The position numbers and the translations under genes were made by a program. Positions 1-8,610 of a stretch of DNA of 39,348 nt are shown in pieces (the stretch's first letter is position 1; each line of letters opens with the position of its first letter). Below the pieces are notes generated by a model. That model was given only the letters and a program-made list of their open reading frames with translations, was not told where the DNA came from and searched no databases. The stretch is from Thermoplasmata archaeon (GTDB lineage Archaea > Thermoplasmatota > Thermoplasmata > Lutacidiplasmatales > UBA184). The stretch covers positions 1 to 39,348 of the forward strand of contig JAKIVT010000007.1 in NCBI GenBank assembly GCA_022750415.1, written 5' to 3'.

Positions 1-2
1 CC

Positions 3-1301
3 GGCGGAGAGGGGCGGCGGGTTGCCGGTCCACGCGTACGAGTACGGCGGGGTCCCTCCGACGGGGACCGCCGAGAAGGTCACGTTCTGGAGGAGGTCCA
101 CTCCCTCCCGACTCGGCGCGACGAAGACCCCCACGATCGACTCGCTCCCGAAGATCCAGGTGTCGTTGGAGAGGCTCGCGTTCGTGGGGGACCCGCCGAA
201 CAGCAGGACGAACGACGTCGCCGGCGTGGGTCCCGCGTAGGCAACGAGCGCAGCACCCGTCCGGGGATTCGGCGCTGGTCCCGAGGTGGCAATGGGCCCG
301 CTCCAATTCCCATTCGCGTACGTCCACGCATCGTTCAGGGGGGCCGCACCCGAGGGCTGGCCGCCGAACAGCACGAGGGAAGCTTCGGACGCATCGAACG
401 CGATGGCGGATCCGGTTCGGGCCGCCGGAGCGCTCGCGGTGGTCGGGAGTACCCAGTGACCGCTGCGGAACCACCACGTGTCCCCCAGGAGTCCCCCCGT
501 CGCAGCGATGGTCCCGTCCCCCCCGAAGAGCACGACGGCGTCGTCCGAGTAGTCGAACCCGAACGACGCCGAGTATCGCTGACTCGGCGTCCCATTCGCC
601 CCCGCCGCCGAGGCGGTGCGGTTGACCCACGTTCCGTTGGCGTAGGCCCAGGTGTCGTTCAGAACCCCCAGGTAGTTCCGGCCGCCGAAGAGCACGGCCA
701 TTTGGTCCGCCACATCCCACGCGAACGACGCGTCGTACCGCTTGGGGGGCGACGCCGCTGTCGTGGGTGTGATGTTGGTCCAGTTCCCGTTGGAGAACGT
801 CCACGTGTCCGCGAGAGGGCCGGAAGCGCCGTGACCGCCGAAGAGAACGACCTGGTTGCTCACGGCGTCGTACGCCATCGCCGCTGCCGCTCGCGCGGGG
901 GGACTTGCGTTCGTCCGGGTATGGGTCCAACTCCCGTTGGCGTAGGTCCACGTTCCGGAGAGCGGCTGCGAGCCCGCCCCGAATCCTCCGAACAACACGA
1001 CCTCTTCGTCCCGGACGTCGAACGCCATGGCCGCCCCGGACCGGGCTGGGGGAGCGTTGGCCACGTCGGCCGTGAGATTCTGCCAGGTCGGAGCTCGAAG
1101 GGCCGCGGGGGAAACGGCGGAATGCGGGTCCGCGCGACTCGAGCTCGTGGACGAACTGTGGATCCGAGGGGTCCCCACCGAAGTCGCCGGCGGGAGGGCC
1201 GGGATGGCCAGGAGGGCCACCGTCACGACGACCAGAAATCGACCCCAAGGGAGCGAAGCGAGGCGCGGAGCTCCCTCGCCCCAACGGCGTCTCGGAACCA
1301 T
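3..1301 (-). CDS. Kelch-repeat surface protein, 3' end outside window
   Basis: This gene is absent from the ORF track because it has no stop inside the window. Reading the minus strand from an ATG at 1301 gives a basic N-terminus, a hydrophobic segment at about residues 22-38 (FLVVVTVALLAIPALPP) and then kelch/galactose-oxidase-type blades. Blades contain 'PPARSGAAMAFD', 'EEVVLFGGFG' and 'LNDTWAYANGTW', repeated about every 50-60 residues. The expected product is an exported beta-propeller held by an N-terminal anchor or released after signal cleavage; ligand unknown. It is divergent from another kelch gene at 1603. A weak TATA-like stretch (GGCTTACC on the minus strand, near 1329) lies about 28 nt upstream. 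The C-terminus, and hence any membrane anchor, cannot be seen. Confidence 0.8.
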   Translation of the reverse strand, partial: MVPRRRWGEGAPRLASLPWGRFLVVVTVALLAIPALPPATSVGTPRIHSSSTSSSRADPHSAVSPAALRAPTWQNLTADVANAPPARSGAAMAFDVRDEEVVLFGGFGAGSQPLSGTWTYANGSWTHTRTNASPPARAAAAMAYDAVSNQVVLFGGHGASGPLADTWTFSNGNWTNITPTTAASPPKRYDASFAWDVADQMAVLFGGRNYLGVLNDTWAYANGTWVNRTASAAGANGTPSQRYSASFGFDYSDDAVVLFGGDGTIAATGGLLGDTWWFRSGHWVLPTTASAPAARTGSAIAFDASEASLVLFGGQPSGAAPLNDAWTYANGNWSGPIATSGPAPNPRTGAALVAYAGPTPATSFVLLFGGSPTNASLSNDTWIFGSESIVGVFVAPSREGVDLLQNVTFSAVPVGGTPPYSYAWTGNPPPLSA

Positions 1302-1602
1302 GGCTCCGCCGTTCCCAGAGCGAAGGGCAGGTAAGCCTGTCCATCGTCCCGACGTGACGGGGGAATTCGGACCCGGGGCCGTGGAATGGCGCAGCCGCCC
1401 AGTCGGTCCCCGCCGTGGGACCCCGCTCTCCTCGAGCCCCACCTCAAGCCCCCGTCCCAGGTTTCCCGCGGATTCTGGGCATCGGAGAAGTGCCCACCGG
1501 GCGACTGCTGCGCCCGAGTTCACACCGGGTCGCCGGGGGTGAGACACCGCCCGATTTCGACCGCCTTCTGAAGTACCGGGACCCGGTCGGCGCCGTGCAG
1601 GG
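1302..1602. other. Divergent intergenic region between two kelch genes
   Basis: About 300 nt separate the two divergently transcribed kelch genes, so both promoters should lie here. I see only a weak minus-strand TATA-like stretch near 1329 and nothing convincing about 27 nt upstream of the plus-strand GTG at 1603. No RNA gene or repeat was recognised. Confidence 0.5.
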
Positions 1603-2811
1603 GTGGCATCGTCGACCGACCGTACTCTCCTCCAGAACCGAACCCCGCGGGGAGCACCCCCGACGGGCAGCCGACACCGGGCCCAACGGGCGGCCCTTGC
1701 GGTCGCCCTCGGCTTCGTCGCGATTCTGCTGGCGAGTTCGTTCGGGGAAGCGAGCATCGCGGCGCGACCCCCACCCTGGCCCCACGCGAGCCCCATCGCG
1801 AACTCGCCGAGCGCCGCCTGGGTCGACCTCAATCTGAGCGGGCCGACCAACCGGAGCGAGTTCGGCTTCGTTTGGGCGAACCCCTCGACCGGAACCCCGT
1901 TCGGCGTTCTGTTCGGGGGACGGCGAGGCCATTCGTCGCTCAACGACACTTGGTTGTTCACCAACTCCAGCTGGACGCAGATCTTTCCGTCGGCCCATCC
2001 CGGACCAACCCGCAATGGAATGATGGCATGGGACCCCGTCGACCAAGAGGTGGTTCTCTTTGGCGGGTCGAACGCCACCGCCTACCTCAACGCCACGTGG
2101 GTGTTCCATATGGGGCACGGCTGGCGACAACTCACCCCAACGGTCTCCCCACCGGCGCGTCGCTCCGGAGGGATGGCGTATGACGGAGCCGACCACTACG
2201 TCGTGATGTGGGGCGGGCACAATGGCACGGCGCCCAACGGCTCGATCAACTACCAGCCGGATTACACGATGTTGAACGACACGTGGTCGTTCTCGGGCGG
2301 GGCCTGGACCCAGGTGGTGACGGCGAACGCGCCGCCCCCCTCCTCCGAACCCAGCCTCCAGTACGATCCGACGACCGGGGTCGTGATCGAATTCGGCGGG
2401 TACGACCAGCACGGCGTGGGAGGGTACCTCGCCTTCAACCAAACGTGGGCGTACTCCGCGGGTCTCTGGACCAACCTCGGACTCGTCCACTCCCCGTACG
2501 CCCGTGACGGCGCCGCTTCGACGTTCGACGCGAGCCGGGGCGTGGTCCTCACCGCCGGCCAGGACGAGGGGGTCCACGGACGGTGCCTGATGAACGACAC
2601 CTGGGTGTTGAGTGGACCGTCGGCCTCGGCGCTCCACTGGCACAAGGTGTTCACGACCGCCCAGTTCCCGCCGATGGATTCGGCGTCGGCGGTCTACGAT
2701 TCCGCGCTCCACGCCAACCTCCTGTTCGGGGGCACGGGGACCAACGCCCGCCTCTGCGGTTCCGTCAAGACGCAGACGTGGCTCGGCGCGACCTGGGAGC
2801 TCGCCCCGTAA
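1603..2811 (+). CDS. Kelch-repeat surface protein, 402 aa
   Basis: The product has a basic N-terminus, a hydrophobic segment at about residues 29-47 (RAALAVALGFVAILLASSF) and then six or so kelch-type blades carrying 'GVLFGGRRG..LNDTWLF', 'EVVLFGGSNA..LNATWVF', 'YVVMWGGHNG..LNDTWSF', 'VVIEFGGY', and 'MNDTWVLSG'. The blades are rich in N-X-S/T sequons, consistent with an N-glycosylated extracellular beta-propeller. It ends directly after the last blade ('TWLGATWELAP') with no C-terminal membrane span, unlike the kelch protein at 34258. The start is a GTG; no better in-frame start precedes the hydrophobic segment. The binding partner is unknown; a carbohydrate-binding role is a guess from the neighbouring glycosidases. 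Confidence 0.85.
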   Translation: MASSTDRTLLQNRTPRGAPPTGSRHRAQRAALAVALGFVAILLASSFGEASIAARPPPWPHASPIANSPSAAWVDLNLSGPTNRSEFGFVWANPSTGTPFGVLFGGRRGHSSLNDTWLFTNSSWTQIFPSAHPGPTRNGMMAWDPVDQEVVLFGGSNATAYLNATWVFHMGHGWRQLTPTVSPPARRSGGMAYDGADHYVVMWGGHNGTAPNGSINYQPDYTMLNDTWSFSGGAWTQVVTANAPPPSSEPSLQYDPTTGVVIEFGGYDQHGVGGYLAFNQTWAYSAGLWTNLGLVHSPYARDGAASTFDASRGVVLTAGQDEGVHGRCLMNDTWVLSGPSASALHWHKVFTTAQFPPMDSASAVYDSALHANLLFGGTGTNARLCGSVKTQTWLGATWELAP

Positions 2812-2925
2812 GGCCGGCCTCGCTCGGACGCACGAACTCCCCGGCTTCGAGACTTGGGTCCCGCTCCCACGCATTCCGGGCGAGAGATTGGGCCGGCCCG
2901 GCGATCCGGGCCTCCGAATTGGAAT

Positions 2926-2939
2926 GGGTATTAATACCC
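2926..2939. promoter_or_regulatory. 14-bp perfect palindrome GGGTATTAATACCC
   Basis: GGGTATTAATACCC equals its own reverse complement. It sits one base upstream of the putative TATA element of the glycosidase gene starting at 2991. AT-rich palindromes are conspicuous in this GC-rich sequence. Overlapping the archaeal BRE/TATA zone, it is a candidate activator or repressor operator. The function is inferred from position only. Confidence 0.5.
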
Positions 2940-2941
2940 CC

Positions 2942-2951
2942 TTATACGTAT
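2942..2951 (+). promoter_or_regulatory. TATA-like box (TTATACGTAT) for the 2991 glycosidase gene
   Basis: This AT-rich element lies about 44 nt upstream of the ATG at 2991. With the usual archaeal TATA-to-start spacing of about 26 nt, transcription would begin near 2973 and leave an 18-nt leader without an obvious Shine-Dalgarno. It includes the palindrome ATACGTAT, which recurs at 24706-24713. Confidence 0.5.
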
Positions 2952-2990
2952 TCAATTTAGTTCCCTCGCCGCTGGGAACGGCTTCCCTCC

Positions 2991-5378
2991 ATGATGCTCT
3001 TCCGTCGGCACGCTCCGCTCACCGTTGGAGTCCTCGCGGTCCTCGGTGTGCTGCTGCTGACCGGGTTGGTCTCCGCCGCGGCCCCTGGGTCGCAGGCGAC
3101 GGGCCGGACGGCGTTTCCGGTCTCTTCTGGGTCCGCCGGGTCGTCGCACTCGGCCCCCACCACCGTCCTCGCCGATGACACCACCGTCCTCGGGGGAGCC
3201 TCCGGCGTCGACCCGATCGGCGACCTCGTCCAACCGGGGATCGTCGGCCCGACGTTCCGGTCGTACACCATCGAGGTCCGGGTGAGCGCTCCGCAATCCG
3301 GCCAATCCGTGTTGCTGGAGACCAGTCCCATCGTCGACTGGTCGTCGCCTTCGCAGCTTCCCGGGGGGCCCGACGCCCTCCCCCCGCTCGCCGAGTGGTC
3401 CTGGTCGGTGAGTTCCTCCGGCAGGTCCGACTCGGCGAACTGGACGGTGAACCCCGCCACCCAGGCACTCGAGAGCACGGTGGCGTGGCAGAACGCCACG
3501 TACATGGTGAACGGCACCTTCGTCGGTACGGAAACCGTCACCGTGTCCCCCGGCACCCGCGACGGGACGACGCCCACCTCCCTCTCGGTCTCCCTCAATG
3601 GGTGGTCGCCGGGGGCGGGCAAGTCCTCGAGCACCACCAACCTCACGGCCGCGGCGGCCGCGCTCCACCCGACGATCGTCCGGTTCGGAATGACGTCGAG
3701 CGGGATCGCGGCGAGCTGGAACACGACCAGCGGAACTCCGACGTTCGACTTCGCCCACTTCGATTCGGTCGTCCGCTTCATCTCCTCCCTCGGCGCCGTC
3801 CCGCTCCTCAGCCTACCGGCCGGCACCTGGGGGGACGGCAACGTCCTGCCGTCGGGGATGCCCCTCAACCCCGGCACCCCGATTCCCTTCAACGGGACCA
3901 ACGGCTACTTCGCCGACCCGACGGCCTTCTCCGCGTACGTCGAGGCATTGGCCGTCCACATCGCGGCGACCGGCGAGTCGGTGCCCTATTGGGAGGTCGG
4001 GAACGAGGTCCCCCTGCTCAACGCGTCGGAGGTGGCCACGTTCGCCGACCTGATCACGGTGGCCGCGACGACGATCCACGCCTTGCTTCCGAACGCCCGG
4101 GTCAGCGCGGACACCATCACGAGCAAGCCGTACCTTGGGGAATTCGCGAATACCACGTCGGGAGTGGGGTTCCTGTCGTTCCACTACTACGCCTCGAACT
4201 CCTTGTGCAGCTCGAACGGGTCGTACTGCGCGCCGGGAACGTTCGGGCTCGGAGACACCGACGCCGACCTGTTGGCCCCGTCGTCCAACATTTCCCACGC
4301 TCCCTTCCTTGCCCCGCCCGCGGCCCAGGCGGAATGGTTTGCGTTGACGGGTACGCACCTTCCGATCCTCGACACCGAGTCGAACTTGAATGCGGCCGGC
4401 GGGAACGGTGGATCCGGCGGCACCGGCAGCGACCCGCGCATCCAGACCCTGTTCGGCGCGGCGTGGCTCGGGTCGACGTTGATCGACGCGTCGCGGGCGA
4501 ACGTGTCGAGCCTCACGTACTTCCGGCTGACCAATCCGAACACCCCGAACAGCACGCAGACCGCGCCTTACGGGGGATTCGGATTCGGACTGACCACGCT
4601 GAACCTGAGCGGGCAGTTCGTGGAGTTCGCCCCGTACTGGGCGTCCTACCTGTGGGCGACGGAGGTCCAATCCGCCGGTTCCGGAGTGGCCGTCAACGTC
4701 ACGGGTGCCACCGACGTCGTCCCCTACGCGGTCCGCGACGGGACGCACGTCGCCGTGGTCCTCGTCAACCGGATGGCGACGGCGATCAATACGACCGTCG
4801 AGTTCCCCAACGCGAGCGAGTGGACCCCGACCGCGCTCACGGTCCTCGATTCCCGCGGCTACACGGAGACGTACAACGCGGCCACGAACTCGGCGAGCGT
4901 CGAGCGCTCGGGCGTCGTTTCGCTCGCCCCCCCGATGGCCGGCGGCACGGTGGCGATCGACGGGTACGGGATGGCGCTCGTGACCGGTCGGTACGCCCCG
5001 GCGAACGATTCCGACGGGTCGGGAAACTCCACGAACAGCACCAACTCGACCAACTCGACGTCCCCCGGAAACCAGACCGGGCCGAACTCGACCGAACCGA
5101 ACACGACGGGGGGACCCAACGCGCCGCTTCGCCCCCCGGCGACCGGGAACCACGGCCGCTCTCCGGCCGGTTCCGCGCCCACCGATTCCGCCCTCTCCGG
5201 CGCGGCCGTGGCGGTCCCGAAAGCCGTGCTCGGTCTGACTGGAAACCGGTGGGCCGCCCTCGGCATCTTGGGCGTGACCGTCGGCATCGCCCTCGCTGCG
5301 TGGGGGTCGTCCGCGCCCCTCCCGCCGGTCCAGCACGCGCGGGCCGTCCCGCGTCGGCGCGGGCCCTCCCGTCACTAG
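2991..5378 (+). CDS. Clan GH-A-like glycosidase, C-terminally membrane-anchored, 795 aa
   Basis: The product has a signal or anchor helix at about residues 10-28, a long ectodomain, an N-X-S/T-rich stalk (about residues 679-706: NSTNSTNSTNST...) and a C-terminal span near 754-772 followed by a basic tail. The central region has the hallmarks of a (beta/alpha)8 clan GH-A enzyme: 'YWEVGNEVP' supplies the Asn-Glu acid/base pair (Glu about 339) and 'PILDTESNLN' the candidate nucleophile (Glu about 463), with 'SLPAGTWGDGN' and 'GFLSFHYY' between. The exact GH family (GH39/GH79-like or another) cannot be fixed by eye. A paralog lies at 6252-8474 on the other strand. Likely role: cell-surface hydrolysis of a polysaccharide or glycoconjugate; substrate unknown. 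The start is the first of two adjacent ATGs. Confidence 0.75.
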   Translation: MMLFRRHAPLTVGVLAVLGVLLLTGLVSAAAPGSQATGRTAFPVSSGSAGSSHSAPTTVLADDTTVLGGASGVDPIGDLVQPGIVGPTFRSYTIEVRVSAPQSGQSVLLETSPIVDWSSPSQLPGGPDALPPLAEWSWSVSSSGRSDSANWTVNPATQALESTVAWQNATYMVNGTFVGTETVTVSPGTRDGTTPTSLSVSLNGWSPGAGKSSSTTNLTAAAAALHPTIVRFGMTSSGIAASWNTTSGTPTFDFAHFDSVVRFISSLGAVPLLSLPAGTWGDGNVLPSGMPLNPGTPIPFNGTNGYFADPTAFSAYVEALAVHIAATGESVPYWEVGNEVPLLNASEVATFADLITVAATTIHALLPNARVSADTITSKPYLGEFANTTSGVGFLSFHYYASNSLCSSNGSYCAPGTFGLGDTDADLLAPSSNISHAPFLAPPAAQAEWFALTGTHLPILDTESNLNAAGGNGGSGGTGSDPRIQTLFGAAWLGSTLIDASRANVSSLTYFRLTNPNTPNSTQTAPYGGFGFGLTTLNLSGQFVEFAPYWASYLWATEVQSAGSGVAVNVTGATDVVPYAVRDGTHVAVVLVNRMATAINTTVEFPNASEWTPTALTVLDSRGYTETYNAATNSASVERSGVVSLAPPMAGGTVAIDGYGMALVTGRYAPANDSDGSGNSTNSTNSTNSTSPGNQTGPNSTEPNTTGGPNAPLRPPATGNHGRSPAGSAPTDSALSGAAVAVPKAVLGLTGNRWAALGILGVTVGIALAAWGSSAPLPPVQHARAVPRRRGPSRH
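5025..5107 (+). repeat. N-glycosylation-sequon stalk (NST repeats)
   Basis: Within the glycosidase gene, four consecutive N-S-T triplets are followed by NQT, NST and NTT, all matching N-X-S/T sequons. This is a low-complexity coding repeat placed just before the C-terminal membrane region, as expected for a heavily glycosylated stalk lifting the catalytic domain off the membrane. Confidence 0.7.
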
Positions 5379-5392
5379 CCTCGTTCGGCGGC

Positions 5393-5418
5393 GGATTCCG
5401 CTTCCGAAGCGGAAATCC
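5393..5418 (+). terminator. Hairpin downstream of the glycosidase stop codon
   Basis: TTCCGCTT-CCG-AAGCGGAA forms a perfect 8-bp stem, extended by GGA/TCC with one bulged A, starting 15 nt after the stop at 5378. There is no clear T-tract, so it may stabilise or process the 3' end rather than terminate. Position is the only support. Confidence 0.35.
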
Positions 5419-5474
5419 ATTGGACAAGGTTCGCCGTGAACTCCCTCGAATTCGACGGCGGTCGCCGTTGGCGG

Positions 5475-5483
5475 ACTTTTATG
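5475..5483 (+). promoter_or_regulatory. TATA-like box (ACTTTTATG) upstream of the 5578 gene
   Basis: A T-rich element in otherwise GC-rich intergenic DNA, centred about 98 nt upstream of the GTG at 5578. It would place transcription start near 5506. A 21-codon GTG-started frame (5516-5581) lies between and its TGA overlaps the next start as GTGA. Confidence 0.4.
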
Positions 5484-5577
5484 CCCCCGAGGACGTCCGT
5501 CGTTCCGGCGACGTCGTGACGGAACTCGAGCGCTTCGGGGCAGCCGGACCGGGGGCTCGCCCCAAGCGGAGCGGCCC

Positions 5578-6111
5578 GTGAAACTCGTCCGGCGCCAGAA
5601 GATCGGCGTGTTCTTCGCCGTCGCGATCGCGGCCCTCGTGGGCCTCGGGTGGCTGGCGTCGCTCTCGACCTCCACGACCCCGCCCCCTTCGATCGAGATC
5701 GTGTCGACCACGAATCTCGAGGTGAGCAGCGGACTGTCCAATGCCGTCGTCTTTCCGTTCCAGCTGGCCCCGGACCAGCAGCCCGGGGAGGAAGGGACTC
5801 CGACGATCGGCTCCGCGTCCGCCTCGATCAACCTCACCGTGTCCGGATGTGCCAGCGTGGACGCCGGCGGCTGCCCGGGCGTTTCGGTGGCGATCTACAC
5901 CGGCGACGCGGTCGGCGGTGCCGGCTCCGGTGGGAACGTCTCGCCGGTCTGGTGCGCGGGGATGACCGGGGCCTCGTGCGGGACCGTCATGCAAGGAAAC
6001 TATCAGGTCGACCTGACCGCGTTCGCCGGGCAGGCGCTCGACCTCGTACTGTGGACGCCCTCCGGAACGGAGTGGGTCGACATCTCCTCCTCCGGGTCCT
6101 GGGGCGGATAG
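5578..6111 (+). CDS. Small membrane-anchored extracytoplasmic protein, 177 aa, unknown function
   Basis: I do not recognise a family. The protein has a short basic N-terminus (MKLVRRQK), one hydrophobic helix at about residues 9-27 (IGVFFAVAIAALVGLGWLA), a Pro/Thr-rich linker and then a beta-rich domain of about 130 residues. That domain has four cysteines arranged as two close pairs ('SGCASVDAGGCPG' and 'WCAGMTGASCGT'), suggesting two disulfides outside the cell. The start is a GTG; no other start lies in frame upstream of the helix. It follows the anchored glycosidase on the same strand after 199 nt and is convergent with the second glycosidase. It could be an accessory surface protein, but nothing in the sequence shows a specific role. 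Confidence 0.65.
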   Translation: MKLVRRQKIGVFFAVAIAALVGLGWLASLSTSTTPPPSIEIVSTTNLEVSSGLSNAVVFPFQLAPDQQPGEEGTPTIGSASASINLTVSGCASVDAGGCPGVSVAIYTGDAVGGAGSGGNVSPVWCAGMTGASCGTVMQGNYQVDLTAFAGQALDLVLWTPSGTEWVDISSSGSWGG

Positions 6112-6251
6112 TCGGCTCGCGTTCGACGCTCTCCGTCCCTCCGGGCACCCGAGCAACGGTCCCGCGCTTCGGGGCTTGGGCCCAATCGAGTCCGTTCGCT
6201 ACACGCTCCCGTCGACCGGGCCGGTCCCAGAGTGCTCGTCGAGCACTGGCT

Positions 6252-8474
6252 CTACGAAGCGAGACTCGGTCGGCTGGCGGCCACCACGCGCCCCTCGGTC
6301 CACGGGGTTCGGGCGGCCTCGAGGAACGCCGGGGCCGCGACACCGGCGGGGGCCGTCGCGTCCGAACCGTGGGTGGTGTTGGCCGCGGAGCAGAGGGCGG
6401 AGGGGTCGAACAGCGCCCCAAGCGCCGGGACGCTTCGGGCGGGCGCGTGGGTCCCGCTCGGCACCTCCGTGAGGACGGCGACGCCGTACCCCTGGAGGAT
6501 GAAGGTCACGGGGTTGCTGGTCCGGACCCGCGAGAGGACACCGGATTTGCCCAGGACTTCCTGGTGCGTCGCGACGTTCCAGGTCTCCGAATAGGAGCGG
6601 TGGTCGAGCAGCGTGAGGTTGCTCGGGGAGAGCGAAGCTCCGGGGAAGGAGACCGTGAACTTGACGGTCGCGTTGACGTGGTTCACGGCGACGACCGACA
6701 CCCCCGCATGGGTCCGGTACGCCTGCGCCTCCGCGAGAGCGGCGACGGAGCCGGTGGTGATCAACGCGGGGCTTTGCGAGGGAACCGCCTTCCCCCACAT
6801 CGTGGCGGCCCAGTACGGGGCATACAAGATCGCCGGGCCGCTCGCGTTCTCCCGGATCATCTCGAATCCCCATCCCCCGGCCGCCGAGGTCGGCGTGACG
6901 TTGAGCGTCTCCGGGCCCGCGAGCGTGTAGTACACAATCCCCTTCACACCCTCTTGGGTCCCGTCGATGTACAGGCCCGCGAGCCACTGGGCTCCGAACA
7001 GAGTTTCGATCCGGGGGTCGGTCCCCGAGGCGGTGGCGAGCGTCCCGCCCTCGTGATTGAGGCCGGATTCCGAGTCGATCACCGGGAGCCAGTGGCCCGT
7101 GGCATTGTACCAGTCCGACCGTGCGGAGAGAGGAGGCTCCCACGCCAGCATCGTGCCGAACTCGGTGGAACGGTCGACGAGGTTCGGGTCCGGGACCCCG
7201 TTGTTGCCGCCGGTCGGGGGACAGTAGACCCCGTTGTTGATGCACATCCCGGCGACGGCGTACATGTGGAAGGAGAGGAACCCGGTCGTGGGCGCGCCCT
7301 TGGCGAATTGGGGGAGGTACTTCGGGTCCATCATCACGTCGGTCCCGACCAGCGCACCCGGGAGGTACCGGTGGATCGCCGTGAGCGCGGTGTTGAACAC
7401 CTTGATGAACGACGCGACCTCGGAAACGTTGACGCGGGGGACTTCGTTCCCTATGTTCCAGTAGACCACGCGGGCCTTCGTGCTCTGGACGTGCTGGGCG
7501 AGGGCGCCGACGTACTTCGCGTAGGCGACGGTCGTCGGGAAGTAGCCGGTCGTCCCGTAGAACGTGACCGGCATGGTCGGGTCGAGCGGCATGCCGACCG
7601 GGAGCGTGTTGCCGTCCCCCCAACTTCCGGCGGGAAGGCTCAGCATGATGTTGGCCCCCATCGACTCCGAAAAGTTCACCATGCGGTCGAAACCGACCCA
7701 CTTGTAGCTCACCGAATGGTTCGTCACGTTCCACGTGATCGAGACGCCGATGCTCGTGATCCCGATCCGGACGATCCCCGGGTGGGTGGCGGCCGCGAGG
7801 CCGGGAAACGCCGGGTCGTTCGCGGTGCCGGACGAGGGGGAGAAGATCGAGTTGGCGACGAAGCCGCTGGCCGGGGCCGATTGTCCGCCCACCAACGTCG
7901 GCAGGACCGAGATCGAAAGGACCGGGGTGGTCCGGCCGGTGATGACGAACTGGCCGGACTGCCAAGGGACCGACCGGTAGAGCTGCCCGGTCCCGGCGTT
8001 GGCCGTCCAGTTGGCCGTGTCGTTTTGGCCCTGCGCCAGGATCGTAAACGACCACGAGGCAAACGGCGGCAGCGCGTCTTGCCCGCCGGGGAGTTGACCG
8101 GGCTGGCCCAGGACCGTCAAGGGCGACGTCACGAGCGTCACGGACACCAGGGGGACCACGAGGGCCGTGGTCACGCTCAGTTGGTACGTTCGTTGGTAGC
8201 CGGTGCTGCGCCCGGCCAGGGCCGCGTCGGTGAGCGTGCTCAGCACGTGACCGAGCTTCAGGTATTGGAGGGTCGAGTCGTCCGTCAGTTTCAGGACCCC
8301 GACCTGGAAGGACTGGGCGCTGGGAGCCGACAAACTTCCGCGGGGCGAGACCGTCCCGGAAGCGGTGACCGAAGGGACCAGGAGTACAACAAGCACCAGA
8401 GCCAGGAGGATGCCTGCCCCGAGCGGCATTTGGAGCCGGCGGGAGCGCGGGAGCGTACCCATCCAGCTCGTCAC
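6252..8474 (-). CDS. Clan GH-A-like glycosidase, paralog of the 2991 gene, 740 aa
   Basis: This protein is clearly homologous along its length to the 795-aa glycosidase: 'SLPAGSWGDGNTLPVGMPLDP', 'YWNIGNEVPRVNVSEVASF', 'GFLSFHMYAVAGMCINNGVYC', 'PVIDSESGLNHEGG' and 'DPRIETLFGAQWL'. The acid/base Glu is about residue 344 and the nucleophile Glu about residue 469. A signal or anchor helix lies at about residues 17-35. The sequon stalk and C-terminal membrane span of the paralog are missing, so this form is probably secreted or held only by its N-terminus. A GTG at 8474 gives the longest form; an ATG at 8462 (MGTLPRSRR...) is an equally good start. The two copies are opposed around the 5578 gene, suggesting an old duplication with different cell-surface deployment. 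Confidence 0.75.
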   Translation of the reverse strand: MTSWMGTLPRSRRLQMPLGAGILLALVLVVLLVPSVTASGTVSPRGSLSAPSAQSFQVGVLKLTDDSTLQYLKLGHVLSTLTDAALAGRSTGYQRTYQLSVTTALVVPLVSVTLVTSPLTVLGQPGQLPGGQDALPPFASWSFTILAQGQNDTANWTANAGTGQLYRSVPWQSGQFVITGRTTPVLSISVLPTLVGGQSAPASGFVANSIFSPSSGTANDPAFPGLAAATHPGIVRIGITSIGVSITWNVTNHSVSYKWVGFDRMVNFSESMGANIMLSLPAGSWGDGNTLPVGMPLDPTMPVTFYGTTGYFPTTVAYAKYVGALAQHVQSTKARVVYWNIGNEVPRVNVSEVASFIKVFNTALTAIHRYLPGALVGTDVMMDPKYLPQFAKGAPTTGFLSFHMYAVAGMCINNGVYCPPTGGNNGVPDPNLVDRSTEFGTMLAWEPPLSARSDWYNATGHWLPVIDSESGLNHEGGTLATASGTDPRIETLFGAQWLAGLYIDGTQEGVKGIVYYTLAGPETLNVTPTSAAGGWGFEMIRENASGPAILYAPYWAATMWGKAVPSQSPALITTGSVAALAEAQAYRTHAGVSVVAVNHVNATVKFTVSFPGASLSPSNLTLLDHRSYSETWNVATHQEVLGKSGVLSRVRTSNPVTFILQGYGVAVLTEVPSGTHAPARSVPALGALFDPSALCSAANTTHGSDATAPAGVAAPAFLEAARTPWTEGRVVAASRPSLAS

Positions 8475-8486
8475 CGGCGGCTCCGT

Positions 8487-8573
8487 TTAGGGTGCAACTC
8501 GAAGGGAGGGAGGCAATGCAGAGGAGCGGGGGGACCAAATTCGAGCGACGGTGCTAGTGACCGTGCCCTCCAT
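8487..8573 (-). other. Possible 28-codon upstream ORF
   Basis: An ATG just downstream of the predicted transcription start opens a short frame (MEGTVTSTVARIW...) that stops 12 nt before the glycosidase GTG. It resembles no family. Short open frames are common by chance at this GC content, so coding is speculative. Confidence 0.2.
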
Positions 8574-8602
8574 CCCGTTCCTCAACCCGGTTTCACCACT
8601 GT

Positions 8603-8610
8603 CGTATATC
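8603..8610 (-). promoter_or_regulatory. TATA-like box (GATATACG) for the minus-strand glycosidase
   Basis: This is the most AT-rich stretch in the 310-nt gap. It predicts a transcription start near 8580 on the minus strand, leaving a leader of about 105 nt before the GTG at 8474, or a short leader before the 28-codon ORF starting at 8573. Confidence 0.45.

Noticed and set aside
5025-5107. Short tandem DNA repeat or CRISPR-like array
   Set aside because: It is an in-frame NST codon repeat within the glycosidase stalk, with no spacers.
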